Source: Trichormus sp. M33_DOE_039
GTDB lineage: Bacteria; Cyanobacteriota; Cyanobacteriia; Cyanobacteriales; Nostocaceae
Direction: 5' to 3'
Assembly: GCA_015296085.1 (NCBI GenBank)
Contig: DVDT01000069.1
Span: 1 to 64,000, forward strand
Length of the DNA stretch: 64,000 bases
Each line of letters opens with the position of its first letter. The stretch's first letter is position 1. A model generated the notes under the pieces. The model was not told the origin of the DNA, made no database searches, and saw only the letters and a program-made list of their open reading frames with translations. The translations under genes were made by a program, and so were the position numbers. This document shows, piece by piece, positions 55,620 to 63,581 of this stretch.

Positions 55620-55829
55620 TTAATTTTTTTGTTTTAAAAACCTATTAGTGCTAGCTAAAACCGCAATCAGAAGCAGAAGTTGTACTTGCCAGGGTGCTAG
55701 AATCAAGCTCAAAATTAGACTAATAATCGTGAAAATACTGATAATATAGCCTATTTCATCACGGCATTTTTGCGATATGTATCCTGTTGCTAGACCAGTA
55801 ACAAGAGGAATCAAAAAAAACAAGGGCAT
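55620..55829 (-). CDS. Small membrane protein of unknown function
   Basis: This 69-residue protein has two membrane helices (about 3-20, PLFFLIPLVTGLATGYIS, and about 28-60) and a short basic end NRFLKQKN. I do not recognise a family. The composition and the stem-loop right after its stop favour a real gene, but with no homologue in view it may be a chance ORF in AT-rich DNA. Confidence 0.5.
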   Translation of the reverse strand: MPLFFLIPLVTGLATGYISQKCRDEIGYIISIFTIISLILSLILAPWQVQLLLLIAVLASTNRFLKQKN

Positions 55830-56068
55830 TTTTACTTACCTCTACAGCGAAAATGTAAATCTTTGATAAAAAATTATAGAAACTGTTTTTCTGTTTGTGG
55901 TTAATATTACAACTTAGTTGATTACCTTACAATACATTACTTAATATAACTACGTATTTTGTTAAAATTACAAAATTATTATAGTAAATTAGCTTAACAC
56001 TCAGTGCTGTCACTGGTGCAACGATTTAGCATATTACCTCTAGGACTTAATATTTTCTGAAACACTCA

Positions 56069-58228
56069 ATGCACAACATTCCTCACCTACTAGCAACTGA
56101 ACTAGAACTTAAACCCTATCAGGTAGAAAACGCGCTAGAACTTTTGGCAGAGGGTGCTACAGTTCCCTTCATTGCACGTTATCGCAAAGAACGCACTGGA
56201 GAAATGAATGAAATCCAACTGCGGGAACTGGCTGATAGGTATACTTACTTAACAGAATTGGAGGAAAGGAAGTCAGTAATTTTAAAAGCGATCGCCGAAC
56301 AAGGTAAGCTGACAGCAGACTTACAAAACAAAATTTCATCTTGCTTACAAAAAACCGAACTTGAGGATTTATACCTACCATATCGACCAAAACGCCGGAC
56401 TCGTGCAACTATCGCAAGAGAGAAAGGTTTGCAATCATTGGCAGACTTTATCAAAGCTTTAAATGTTAAAAATCCTGTTTCCGCATCATTGCAGGAAGAA
56501 GCAGCGAAATATATTTCGGAAACTACAGGGGTAAAAACCGTAGATGAAGCTTTAAAAGGTGCGGCTGATATCTTAGCGGAAGAAGTAGCAGAAAAAGCCG
56601 ATTTACGCGCCTATATTCGCGATTATTTCTTAGAAAATGGTGTCTTCATCTCCCGGATTAAAGATGATTACCCTGAAGGTACAACAAAGTTTGAAATGTA
56701 CCGAAACTATCAAATTAAAGTTAAAAATATTGCTCCCCATAATATGTTGGCTTTATGTCGGGGAGAAGTTGAAGGGATATTAAACTTTGATATTGCTTTT
56801 GAAGAAGATTTTGTTCTCTCGTATCTAGAATCGCAAGAAATTAAAACTAAAGTGCGGGGAATTCGAGATTTTTATCAAGCGATGCTGAAAGATGCTTTTA
56901 ATCGTCTGATGAAGAATTCTCTGATAGGAGAAGTAATTGCAGACAAGAAAACCTATGCAGATATTGAATCAATCAAGACTTTTGAAGCAAATCTCCGAGA
57001 ATTATTACTATCTGCACCTGCGGGAATGAAACCAACTTTAGCAATAGACCCCGGATTCAGAACGGGTTGTAAAGTAGCAGTTTTAGAACAAACTGGCAAA
57101 TTTTTAGAATATCAAGCGATATTTCCGCATCAGGCTGCTGAACAACGGACTAAAGCAGCACAAGCTCTCAAAAATTTGATAACAAAATACAAAATTGAAT
57201 TAATTGCTATTGGTAATGGTACAGCTTCCCGTGAAACAGATGAATTTGTTACGCAAGTATTACAAACACTAGACCAGAAACCTATTAAAGTAATAGTCAA
57301 TGAGTCTGGTGCATCTATATATTCTGCTAGTAAAGTGGCAATTGATGAGTTTCCTGATTTAGATATTACAGTCCGTGGTGCTATTAGTATTGGTCGGCGA
57401 TTACAAGACCCTTTAGCAGAATTAGTTAAAATTGATCCTAAATCAATTGGTGTAGGACAATATCAGCATGATGTTGATCAAAAGTTATTGAAAAAGAAAT
57501 TAGATGAGACTGTAGAAAGTTGTGTGAACTATGTTGGTGTAGACTTAAATACAGCATCTAAGGAACTATTAACTTTTGTTTCGGGGATTACCCCGACAGT
57601 TGCTAATAATATTGTGGCCTATCGCAATCAGCATGGAGCATTTAGAAATCGCCAACAGTTGTTAAAGGTAGCTAAACTAGGGCCTAAAGCCTTTGAGCAA
57701 GCAGCTGGGTTTTTGCGTATTCGTGGCGGGGATAACCCTTTGGATAATACAGCAGTGCATCCAGAAAGTTACCCAGTAGTAGAAGCGATCGCCTCTGACT
57801 TAAACGTATCATTAAATCAAGTCACGCAAATTGCCGAAAAACTGCAAAAAACCAGCTTAAAAAAATATGTTACTGACACCGTTGGTGAACCTACACTGCG
57901 AGATATTCTCAAAGAACTAGAAAAACCAGGTAGAGACCCCCGTGCAGAATTTAAGTACGCTACCTTTAAAGAGGGAATTAAAGAAATCAGCGATTTGCAA
58001 GAAGGAATGGAATTAGAGGGAATTGTCACCAATGTGGCCAATTTTGGTGCATTCGTTGATATTGGTGTCCACCAAGACGGCTTAGTGCATATCTCTCAAC
58101 TTGCCGATAGATTTATCGATGACCCCAAAAAAGTGGTCAAAGTGGGACAAGTAGTAAAAGTGCGGGTATTAGAAATAAATGAAAAATTAAAGCGTATTAG
58201 TCTGTCGATGAAAGTAATCAAGCAGTAA
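56069..58228 (+). CDS. tex: Tex family RNA-binding transcription accessory protein
   Basis: This 719-residue protein has the full Tex order: N-terminal helical region with ATVPFIARYRKERTGEMNE, YqgF/RNase H-like domain (about 325-450; LAIDPGFRTGCKVAV), helix-hairpin-helix pair (about 495-565; VGVDLNTASKELLTFVSG, RNRQQLLKVAKLGPKAFEQA) and a C-terminal S1 domain (about 648-717; GMELEGIVTNVANFGAFVDI). Tex is a conserved bacterial RNA-binding protein that affects transcription; its exact job is unresolved. It is monocistronic, with 239 bp above and a hairpin-rich spacer below. Confidence 0.96.
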   Translation: MHNIPHLLATELELKPYQVENALELLAEGATVPFIARYRKERTGEMNEIQLRELADRYTYLTELEERKSVILKAIAEQGKLTADLQNKISSCLQKTELEDLYLPYRPKRRTRATIAREKGLQSLADFIKALNVKNPVSASLQEEAAKYISETTGVKTVDEALKGAADILAEEVAEKADLRAYIRDYFLENGVFISRIKDDYPEGTTKFEMYRNYQIKVKNIAPHNMLALCRGEVEGILNFDIAFEEDFVLSYLESQEIKTKVRGIRDFYQAMLKDAFNRLMKNSLIGEVIADKKTYADIESIKTFEANLRELLLSAPAGMKPTLAIDPGFRTGCKVAVLEQTGKFLEYQAIFPHQAAEQRTKAAQALKNLITKYKIELIAIGNGTASRETDEFVTQVLQTLDQKPIKVIVNESGASIYSASKVAIDEFPDLDITVRGAISIGRRLQDPLAELVKIDPKSIGVGQYQHDVDQKLLKKKLDETVESCVNYVGVDLNTASKELLTFVSGITPTVANNIVAYRNQHGAFRNRQQLLKVAKLGPKAFEQAAGFLRIRGGDNPLDNTAVHPESYPVVEAIASDLNVSLNQVTQIAEKLQKTSLKKYVTDTVGEPTLRDILKELEKPGRDPRAEFKYATFKEGIKEISDLQEGMELEGIVTNVANFGAFVDIGVHQDGLVHISQLADRFIDDPKKVVKVGQVVKVRVLEINEKLKRISLSMKVIKQ

Positions 58229-58527
58229 AGAAGACCAGGAGAGAAGTTCGATCTGTTCGTGCAACGTCTAGCCAAGAGTCTTCCTCGAATCGAAACTTCT
58301 TTACGAGACGCTACGCGCAGCTTGCTTTTCCAGAGGGATACGGAGGGAGAAGGGAGATAAGGAAGCAGAGGCAGAACAACTCAAAACTCAAAACTAATGA
58401 CTATTAGCTCAAATCATACCTTCGGAAGACACACAATATATCTAACAAGAGATGCTAACACATAAGCCATTATTTAAAGATAGTAGAGGAAATTTCAAAT
58501 AGTTTTCTCTAATTTTTAGGTAAGGAA
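58229..58527. repeat. Spacer with inverted repeat after tex
   Basis: Near 58241-58253 the bases GAGAAGTTCGAT pair with ATCGAAACTTCT around 58289-58301, allowing one bulge. Downstream is a fragment like ACGAGACGCTACGCGCAGCTT, a type repeated between genes in filamentous cyanobacteria. Either could end the tex transcript; no T-run is seen. No gene here. Confidence 0.4.
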
Positions 58528-58923
58528 ATGTTAGGAACTTTTTTAATCACTTTAGCGACCGCACTTAGCTTACTTATCGTTGATTTAGTTGTGCCTGGTG
58601 TTAACATTGCTAACTTCCCAGCAGCTTTAATTGCTGCTTTAGCAATTGGTTTAATTAATGGGTCAGTCAAACCAGTTCTCTCAACCCTATCTTTACCCCT
58701 AAATTTCTTAACACTCGGAGCATTTTCTTTAGTAGTTAACGGCATTTGTTTCTCATTAGCAGCCGCACTAGTTCCAGGATTTAGTGTGCATGGACTTATT
58801 GCCTTTATTTTGGGACCTGTTGTTTTATCTTTTGCTAATACATTTATTAGCAAGTATTTCGCTGAAAGAAACCTCGCTTTGAATCCAGATGTAGATACTA
58901 AAGGTGAATTGCCATCCAGCTAG
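58528..58923 (+). CDS. Four-helix membrane protein, phage-holin-like (PF04020 type)
   Basis: This 131-residue protein has four membrane helices (about 2-22, 30-50, 58-82, 87-112) with VDLVVPGVNIANF, LGLINGSVKPVLSTLSLP-type and LPLNFLTLGAFSLVVNGI motifs of the family sometimes called mycobacterial four-TM holin. Nothing else of a phage is near, so the holin name should not be read as prophage evidence. It is followed after 135 bp by a second small membrane protein, and both may belong to a stress response. Confidence 0.9.
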   Translation: MLGTFLITLATALSLLIVDLVVPGVNIANFPAALIAALAIGLINGSVKPVLSTLSLPLNFLTLGAFSLVVNGICFSLAAALVPGFSVHGLIAFILGPVVLSFANTFISKYFAERNLALNPDVDTKGELPSS

Positions 58924-59058
58924 TCACAAACACCTTTAGCAAAATCAACCAAGTTGAATCGTTCTTGATTTCAATTAGAAGATAATGCCAAGGATGGAGT
59001 TGATAATTTGGTTGATTAAAGACAATGTAAATAAACTTGAAAAGTTAACACAAATCTC

Positions 59059-59250
59059 ATGAAATTATTACGTTTTATTCTTGGATTATTACTACCACCA
59101 TTGGGTGTTTTCTTGACTGTTGGAGTAGGGCCAACTTTAGTGATTAATATTTTACTTACACTTTTAGGTTGGCTTCCAGGCAGTATTCACGCAATTTGGG
59201 TGATTGCTAAACATGACGAACAATTGAATACTGGAAGAGGTATTTACTAG
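59059..59250 (+). CDS. YqaE/Pmp3 family small membrane protein
   Basis: This 63-residue protein has two membrane helices and the family pattern LGLLLPPLGVFLTVGVG at the start, LLTLLGWLPGSIHAIWVI, and a short polar end. Pmp3/YqaE proteins are linked to salt and cold tolerance and membrane potential in other organisms. It ends 29 bp before a clear terminator. Confidence 0.92.
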   Translation: MKLLRFILGLLLPPLGVFLTVGVGPTLVINILLTLLGWLPGSIHAIWVIAKHDEQLNTGRGIY

Positions 59251-59278
59251 AAAGTTAGATTAATCTAATTAAGATTAA

Positions 59279-59306
59279 TGGGTAGGTTAATTCCTGCCTA
59301 TTTTTT
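59279..59306 (+). terminator. Rho-independent terminator after the YqaE gene
   Basis: TGGGTAGG (59279-59286) pairs with CCTGCCTA (59293-59300), two G-U pairs included, around a TTAATT loop, and six T follow at 59301-59306. This is the clearest intrinsic terminator of the window. Confidence 0.8.
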
Positions 59307-59414
59307 GTTAAAAAAATAGATTAAGTGGATAGGAATCTCACTTTTCACGCTATGTGGAAAAGTTAACGTGAAACCTAACCCCCAACCCCTTCCCTACAAG
59401 AGAAGGGGGAAAAT

Positions 59415-59442
59415 GTAGAGACGTTGCATGCAACGTCTCTAC
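59415..59442. repeat. 28-bp perfect palindrome (GTAGAGACGTTGCA, inverted)
   Basis: GTAGAGACGTTGCA at 59415-59428 is followed directly by its exact reverse complement to 59442. It lies in a gene-free part (59251-59890) next to other repeat pieces (CCCCCAACCCC, GAAGGGGG). This palindrome type is highly repeated in Nostoc-like genomes. Confidence 0.85.
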
Positions 59443-59536
59443 AGTTGCAGGGAAGAGGTACCCTACGGGAAGCAAGCTATGGAGAGGGGTTTTTAGATCC
59501 CGTGAAAAGTCAGGATAGGAATAACTAAATCTAAAA

Positions 59537-59619
59537 TGTCATTGCGAGCGTTAGCGTCTCTGAGAGAAGCGAAGCAATTGCAAAGTCTCTGTGCTTGCTT
59601 CGCTTCTCTCGCAATGACA
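59537..59619. repeat. Large imperfect palindrome repeat element
   Basis: TGTCATTGCGAG (59537-59548) pairs with CTCGCAATGACA (59608-59619), and inside them GAGAGAAGCGAAGCAA (59562-59577) pairs with TTGCTTCGCTTCTCTC (59595-59610), so alternative hairpins can form. It is a typical multi-copy intergenic element of filamentous cyanobacteria. Confidence 0.8.
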
Positions 59620-59823
59620 AGACACATTATATTTATCTAACTCATCTAATTAATATGTTTAATTAATTTAAGTGGTAGTTTTATTTTAAATTGTTAAGTT
59701 ATTAATAAAATTTGAGATTATATTTAAACGAAGAAATCTATTAATGCAATTTGTTCACTTCTCTGTAAGAGTATTTTGGCATTATTTCAAGATAAAAATC
59801 TTAATTATACTGAATAATAATTT

Positions 59824-59858
59824 TAAAGCTCCGATTTAGTGAATAAATCGGAGCTTTA
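59824..59858. terminator. Perfect 14-bp stem-loop between convergent genes
   Basis: TAAAGCTCCGATTT (59824-59837) is followed by a 7-base loop and its exact inverted copy at 59845-59858. It lies 33 bp beyond the stop of the coiled-coil gene and about 570 bp after the YqaE gene. It is a likely terminator for the minus-strand gene, though without a strong T-run. Confidence 0.65.
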
Positions 59859-59890
59859 CTTAATGGGGATTAAAACGTAGAATAAAAAGC

Positions 59891-60691
59891 CTATTTGTGA
59901 ACAATTTCTTTATCTTCTCTAACAGGCTCTTTATCTTTGAATAAATCCGCTGTTGCTAGCAATAATTCCCGTAAGGTTTGTTTAATTTGACGCTCTTTTC
60001 TAGCGATCGCTGTACCAGCCTCACCCAGTTTATCCTCTAGTTGCGATCGCTTCTGCTCTACTTGTGTAGCCAAAGCCTCAGCTTGGGGACGAGCCTGACT
60101 ATACCAGTTATTGGCTTCGTCTAGATAATGTTTGACTTCATCAGCGCGTCCGCCGTAGCGTGCAGCTAAATTAGCACGAACAATCGCTAGTTGTGCTTGT
60201 AGTTGAGCGTAGCGTTTTTTCAATAAACCTACTTCTTCACTATCTTTGACAGCATTAATAGCCGATTCGATGGCATTCCTAGTATTAGGAGTATTTTCTG
60301 TACCACTGGCTTCAATTTCTGCTAAGATTCCATCAACATCTTGCTGAATTTTTTCTTCTTCGCTATCTAGTTGAGCTTGGAGTCTTTGCAATTCCGACTG
60401 AGTTTTTACGATAGCTTCATGCCTTTTAGTATTAACTCCTTCTATTGCACCCTCTATAGATGCAGTTACTTCTTCTTTTAACTCAGTGCTTTTGTCTTGG
60501 AGATTTTCAATTACTGCTGAAACTGCATCTCGGACAAGGGTACGAATTTCATGAGACCCTTCTTTAAACTCAGAAGCTACTTGAGCAACTGCTGATTTCA
60601 CAATCTCACGAATGCGTTCAGTTCTTAACTGACCAGTTGCTTTTGCTTGCTGTAAATCAGATTGAATCTGCTCTTTGATATTACTAGTCAT
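59891..60691 (-). CDS. Coiled-coil protein of unknown function
   Basis: This 266-residue protein has no signal or membrane helix and is almost wholly alpha-helical: heptad-rich blocks at about 1-90 (IREIVKSAVAQVASEF, RDAVSAVIENLQDKSTELKEEV), 90-125 and 150-240, with a short Gly/Asn break near 132-140. Similar cyanobacterial proteins are sometimes called histidine kinase in databases, but no kinase motifs (H-box, N, G) are present, so I do not use that name. A structural or stress role is possible. It faces the YqaE gene and diverges from cytochrome c6 across 245 bp. Confidence 0.8.
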   Translation of the reverse strand: MTSNIKEQIQSDLQQAKATGQLRTERIREIVKSAVAQVASEFKEGSHEIRTLVRDAVSAVIENLQDKSTELKEEVTASIEGAIEGVNTKRHEAIVKTQSELQRLQAQLDSEEEKIQQDVDGILAEIEASGTENTPNTRNAIESAINAVKDSEEVGLLKKRYAQLQAQLAIVRANLAARYGGRADEVKHYLDEANNWYSQARPQAEALATQVEQKRSQLEDKLGEAGTAIARKERQIKQTLRELLLATADLFKDKEPVREDKEIVHK

Positions 60692-60936
60692 TTTTAATTC
60701 TTGCTATGTTAGGTAATTTGGATAAACTTCTTTAAGCATGGTCTTATAAACCTATTGTGGCGTGGAATTTTTAGATTAGGTACTTCCTTTAGATAGAATT
60801 TAAGAGAGTGACTTATTGAAAAATGTAGATATTTTCATTGGTTATGAATTATTCAAAATGCTTGTGTGAGCGATCGCCTATGTATGAGAAGATAGGTATC
60901 GGTTGAGAATTATGATAATTATCAGGAATAGTATCC

Positions 60937-61269
60937 GTGAAAAAAATAGTCACGTTAGTATTGATTATATTATTGATGACAACTACTTTTGCCACACCTG
61001 TAAATGCTGTAGATACAGCCAAGGGAGCAAATATCTTTAGTGTTCACTGTGCTGGTTGTCATATTAATGGTGGTAACATCATCAGACGTGGTAAGAACTT
61101 ACAAAAAAAAGCACTTAAAAGATATGGTATGGATTCAATAGAAGCAATTACAAATATTGTTACTAACGGTAAAAGTAATATGTCAGCCTATAAAGACCGC
61201 CTAAGTGAGCAAGAAATTCAGGATGTTGCAGTTTATGTCCTAGAACAAGCAGAAAAAGGTTGGAAATAA
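60937..61269 (+). CDS. petJ: Cytochrome c6-like protein
   Basis: This 110-residue protein starts at GTG and has a signal peptide (about 1-25, KKIVTLVLIILLMTTTFATPVNA). The mature part has the heme motif CAGCH in KGANIFSVHCAGCHINGG, a KRYGMDSIEAI segment and the axial-ligand region NGKSNMSAYKDRL. The end, IQDVAVYVLEQAEKGWK, is the standard c6 C-terminus. Cytochrome c6 carries electrons from the cytochrome b6f complex to photosystem I or oxidase in the thylakoid lumen. It departs from classic c6 at the methionine loop, where AMPAF is usual, and it is more basic, so it could be one of several paralogues in the cell. Confidence 0.88.
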   Translation: MKKIVTLVLIILLMTTTFATPVNAVDTAKGANIFSVHCAGCHINGGNIIRRGKNLQKKALKRYGMDSIEAITNIVTNGKSNMSAYKDRLSEQEIQDVAVYVLEQAEKGWK

Positions 61270-61316
61270 CAAAGTCATTAACTATTCATTATTAGTTGAA
61301 ATTTTTAATCATAATT

Positions 61317-62330
61317 ATGTTGACAACAAGTCGTTTACAATTTACTCCTGATTTAAATATTTGTCGGATCTTAAATGGTATGTGGCAAGTATCCGGCGCA
61401 CATGGCAGAATTAATCCTAAATCTGCCGTTGAAAGCATGTTCAAATATGTGGATGCAGGTTTTACAACTTGGGATTTAGCAGACCACTATGGCCCCGCAG
61501 AGGATTTTATTGGTGAATTTCGTCGTCAGTTAGCTGCTAGCCGTGGACAAGACGCTTTATCTGAAATACAGGCTTTCACTAAATGGGTTCCTCGTCCGGG
61601 GAAAATGACGAAGAAATTCGTTGAAGAAAATATTGATATCTCCTTGAGAAGAATGGATGTCAAATCCCTAGATTTGATGCAGTTTCACTGGTGGGAATAT
61701 CAAGATAAAAATTATTTAGATGCTCTCAAATATATGGTAGAACTCCAAACTGAGGGCAAAATTAAACACTTAGGTTTAACTAATTTCGATACAGAACACC
61801 TACAAATTATTACCGACTCAGGCATCAAAATTGTATCTAATCAAGTGCAATTTTCTCTAGTTGACCGCCGTCCAGAAGTAAATATGATTAAGTTCTGCCA
61901 ACAGAATGACATTAAACTATTTACTTACGGCTCACTTTGTGGAGGCTTTTTATCAGAAAAGTATTTAGACAAACCAGAACCACGCAGCTTTGATTTAACT
62001 ACTGTCAGCTTGCGAAAATATAAAAACATGATTGATGCTTGGGGTGGTTGGCAATTATTTCAAGAGTTACTATCCACCCTCAAAGCCATCGCTGATAAAC
62101 ATGGAGTTAGTATTGCTAACGTTGCTGTCAGATACATTTTAGATCAACCAACCGTTGGCGGAGTGATAGTTGGTGCAAGGCTGGGGATAGCTGAACATAT
62201 AGAAGATAACGCCAAAGTATTTAGTTTGATTTTAGATGCTGAAGATAGCGATCGCATCAACACCATATCCCAAAAATCACGCAATTTGTATCAGTTAATT
62301 GGTGATTGTGGTGATGAATATCGGCGGTAG
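61317..62330 (+). CDS. Aldo/keto reductase family protein
   Basis: The ATG at 61317 gives 337 residues; a TTG at 61296 is in frame but has no better support. Features of the AKR barrel are seen: WQVSGAHG at the start, TWDLADHYGPAEDFIGEF (with catalytic Asp and Tyr), the lysine strand in QAFTKWVPRP and FHWWEY. Its C-terminal half resembles the group with AIADKHGVSIANVAVRYIL and the NADPH end VGGVIVGAR. Substrate unknown. It starts 47 bp after the cytochrome and may be co-transcribed with it. Confidence 0.9.
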   Translation: MLTTSRLQFTPDLNICRILNGMWQVSGAHGRINPKSAVESMFKYVDAGFTTWDLADHYGPAEDFIGEFRRQLAASRGQDALSEIQAFTKWVPRPGKMTKKFVEENIDISLRRMDVKSLDLMQFHWWEYQDKNYLDALKYMVELQTEGKIKHLGLTNFDTEHLQIITDSGIKIVSNQVQFSLVDRRPEVNMIKFCQQNDIKLFTYGSLCGGFLSEKYLDKPEPRSFDLTTVSLRKYKNMIDAWGGWQLFQELLSTLKAIADKHGVSIANVAVRYILDQPTVGGVIVGARLGIAEHIEDNAKVFSLILDAEDSDRINTISQKSRNLYQLIGDCGDEYRR

Positions 62331-62362
62331 AAGGCGATAGGTGACAGGTGACAGAGGAAACT

Positions 62363-62803
62363 ATGAAAAATGTTCTTGCTGCTGGGAATTTACGCAAAGT
62401 GCATCACATTGCGCTGAACGTCAAGAATATGCAAGCTTCCCGATATTTTTACGGGACTATTTTGGGATTACATGAACTAACTGGTGATGAAATTCCGGCT
62501 ACTTTATTAGAACTAGTCGCCGAGGGGAAAGTTGCTAATTTTGTTACTCCCGACGGTACAGTTCTCGATTTATTTTGGACACCAGATTTAACCCCGCCAA
62601 ATCCAGACCCAGAGCAAAGTTTTACTAGGGCTTATCACCTTGCCTTTGACATTGATCCACAATTTTTTGAGCAAGCAGTAGCAGTTTTGCGAGAAAATCA
62701 AATTGAAATTGCTCATGGCCCAGTCAGTCGTCCAACTGGTAGGGGTGTGTATTTTTATGACCCCGATGGTTTTATGATCGAAATTCGTTGTGATCCACAA
62801 TAG
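62363..62803 (+). CDS. VOC superfamily (glyoxalase-like) protein
   Basis: From the ATG at 62363 the product is 146 residues; AGAGGA at 62353-62358 lies 4 bases above and decides the start over the GTG at 62348. It has the metal-site pattern of the VOC fold: KVHHIALNVKN (His), DLFW (Asp/Glu region), AYHLAFDID (His) and VYFYDPDGFMIEIRCD (Glu). These proteins include glyoxalase, dioxygenase and fosfomycin-resistance enzymes; the exact reaction cannot be told. It overlaps or abuts the next small gene. Confidence 0.88.
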   Translation: MKNVLAAGNLRKVHHIALNVKNMQASRYFYGTILGLHELTGDEIPATLLELVAEGKVANFVTPDGTVLDLFWTPDLTPPNPDPEQSFTRAYHLAFDIDPQFFEQAVAVLRENQIEIAHGPVSRPTGRGVYFYDPDGFMIEIRCDPQ

Positions 62804-62810
62804 TGTAAGT

Positions 62811-63095
62811 ATGTCAACAAGGTTATTTCAGGTAATTGAAGACGTAATTAAACAACCACCGATTCCTCACGAACCACATAAACAATCATTAAAAGCTTGG
62901 GCGATGTATTGTCTGCGAGACAGAGGCTTTATCGTTGTCTATGCCCAAAATGCCGACTTTGCCATTGAACCTAAAGGGGGAAATAAGCTTTATTTTAAAG
63001 TGACGACTAATCAAGCCGATGTCGATGACGCTTGTAATTGGATAGTTTGGGATAGCGGAACTCAAACCGCCAGCCTGATTCCAGCACAGGTTTAA
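62811..63095 (+). CDS. Small conserved-looking protein of unknown function
   Basis: I take the ATG at 62811 (MSTRLFQVIEDVIKQPP, 94 residues), 8 bp after the VOC stop; the open frame reaches 62790 inside that gene. The sequence has a helical start, FIVVYAQNADFAIEPKGG and a NKLYFKVTT strand with VDDACNWIVWD, which has the look of a small PD-(D/E)XK-like or restriction-fold protein, but no catalytic set can be confirmed. I do not recognise a named family. Confidence 0.6.
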   Translation: MSTRLFQVIEDVIKQPPIPHEPHKQSLKAWAMYCLRDRGFIVVYAQNADFAIEPKGGNKLYFKVTTNQADVDDACNWIVWDSGTQTASLIPAQV

Positions 63096-63425
63096 AAGAT
63101 ATCTTTCAGAGGGATTTAGAGATCATTTTAAAAGTGTTTGGCTGGGAATTTAGACACTTCTGATCCCCCCTAACCTTAACAGTGAAGAGTGAACAGTAAA
63201 ATCACGTTTGCGAAACACCACACCAATTGGTGTCAGACGTTAGTGCGCTGAAACACCACACTATACACCGTTAGGACTGATAACTGATAACTGGTTTAAG
63301 GGGGATTTAGGGGAATCTAAACAAACTGTAGGTTTTGTGTGAGAGTTTCCTAATACCAAATTCAAATGAGCGTGCATAAAAATGTAGAATAAAGAACATG
63401 AAAGAGCAAGACTCATGAGAAAGCA
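63096..63425. repeat. Intergenic repeat mosaic
   Basis: ATCCCCCCTAACCTTA (63162-63177) and TAAGGGGGATTTAGGGG (63297-63313) look like two halves of one palindromic repeat, split by about 120 bp. The insert contains AGTGAAGAGTGAACAGT, two copies of GAAACACCACA, ACCAATTGGT and an ACTGATAACTGATAACTGG run, all common cyanobacterial intergenic words. No gene is visible. Confidence 0.55.
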
Positions 63426-63581
63426 ATGGCATGCCCTTTCAATCTAGACGTTCAAGAAAGTGCTGAGTATTTGTCAAAAAGCCTGAAAAATGCGCGCACA
63501 GCATTTAAAAAAGAGCGTTCCCAATTCTCTATGAAATATTTCTCTATGAAATATTTGCAAGATAAGAACAATCTACACTAA
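63426..63581 (+). pseudogene. N-terminal fragment of an IS630-like transposase
   Basis: A 51-codon frame starts MACPFNLDVQESAEYLSKSL and continues KNARTAFKKERSQF, which resembles the N-terminal DNA-binding start of IS630-type transposases in Nostoc. It then breaks into a tandem 15-bp duplication (63525-63539 and 63540-63554) and stops at TAA 63579-63581. The catalytic DDE part is absent. It overlaps the last 9 bp of the opposite RTX gene. Confidence 0.5.

Noticed and set aside
58528..58923. Holin as evidence of a prophage
   Set aside because: The four-helix family is widespread in chromosomes, and no lysin, capsid, integrase or other phage gene is present.
59891..60691. Histidine kinase name for the coiled-coil protein
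   Set aside because: No H-box, N-box or glycine-rich ATP motifs; only heptad-rich helices.
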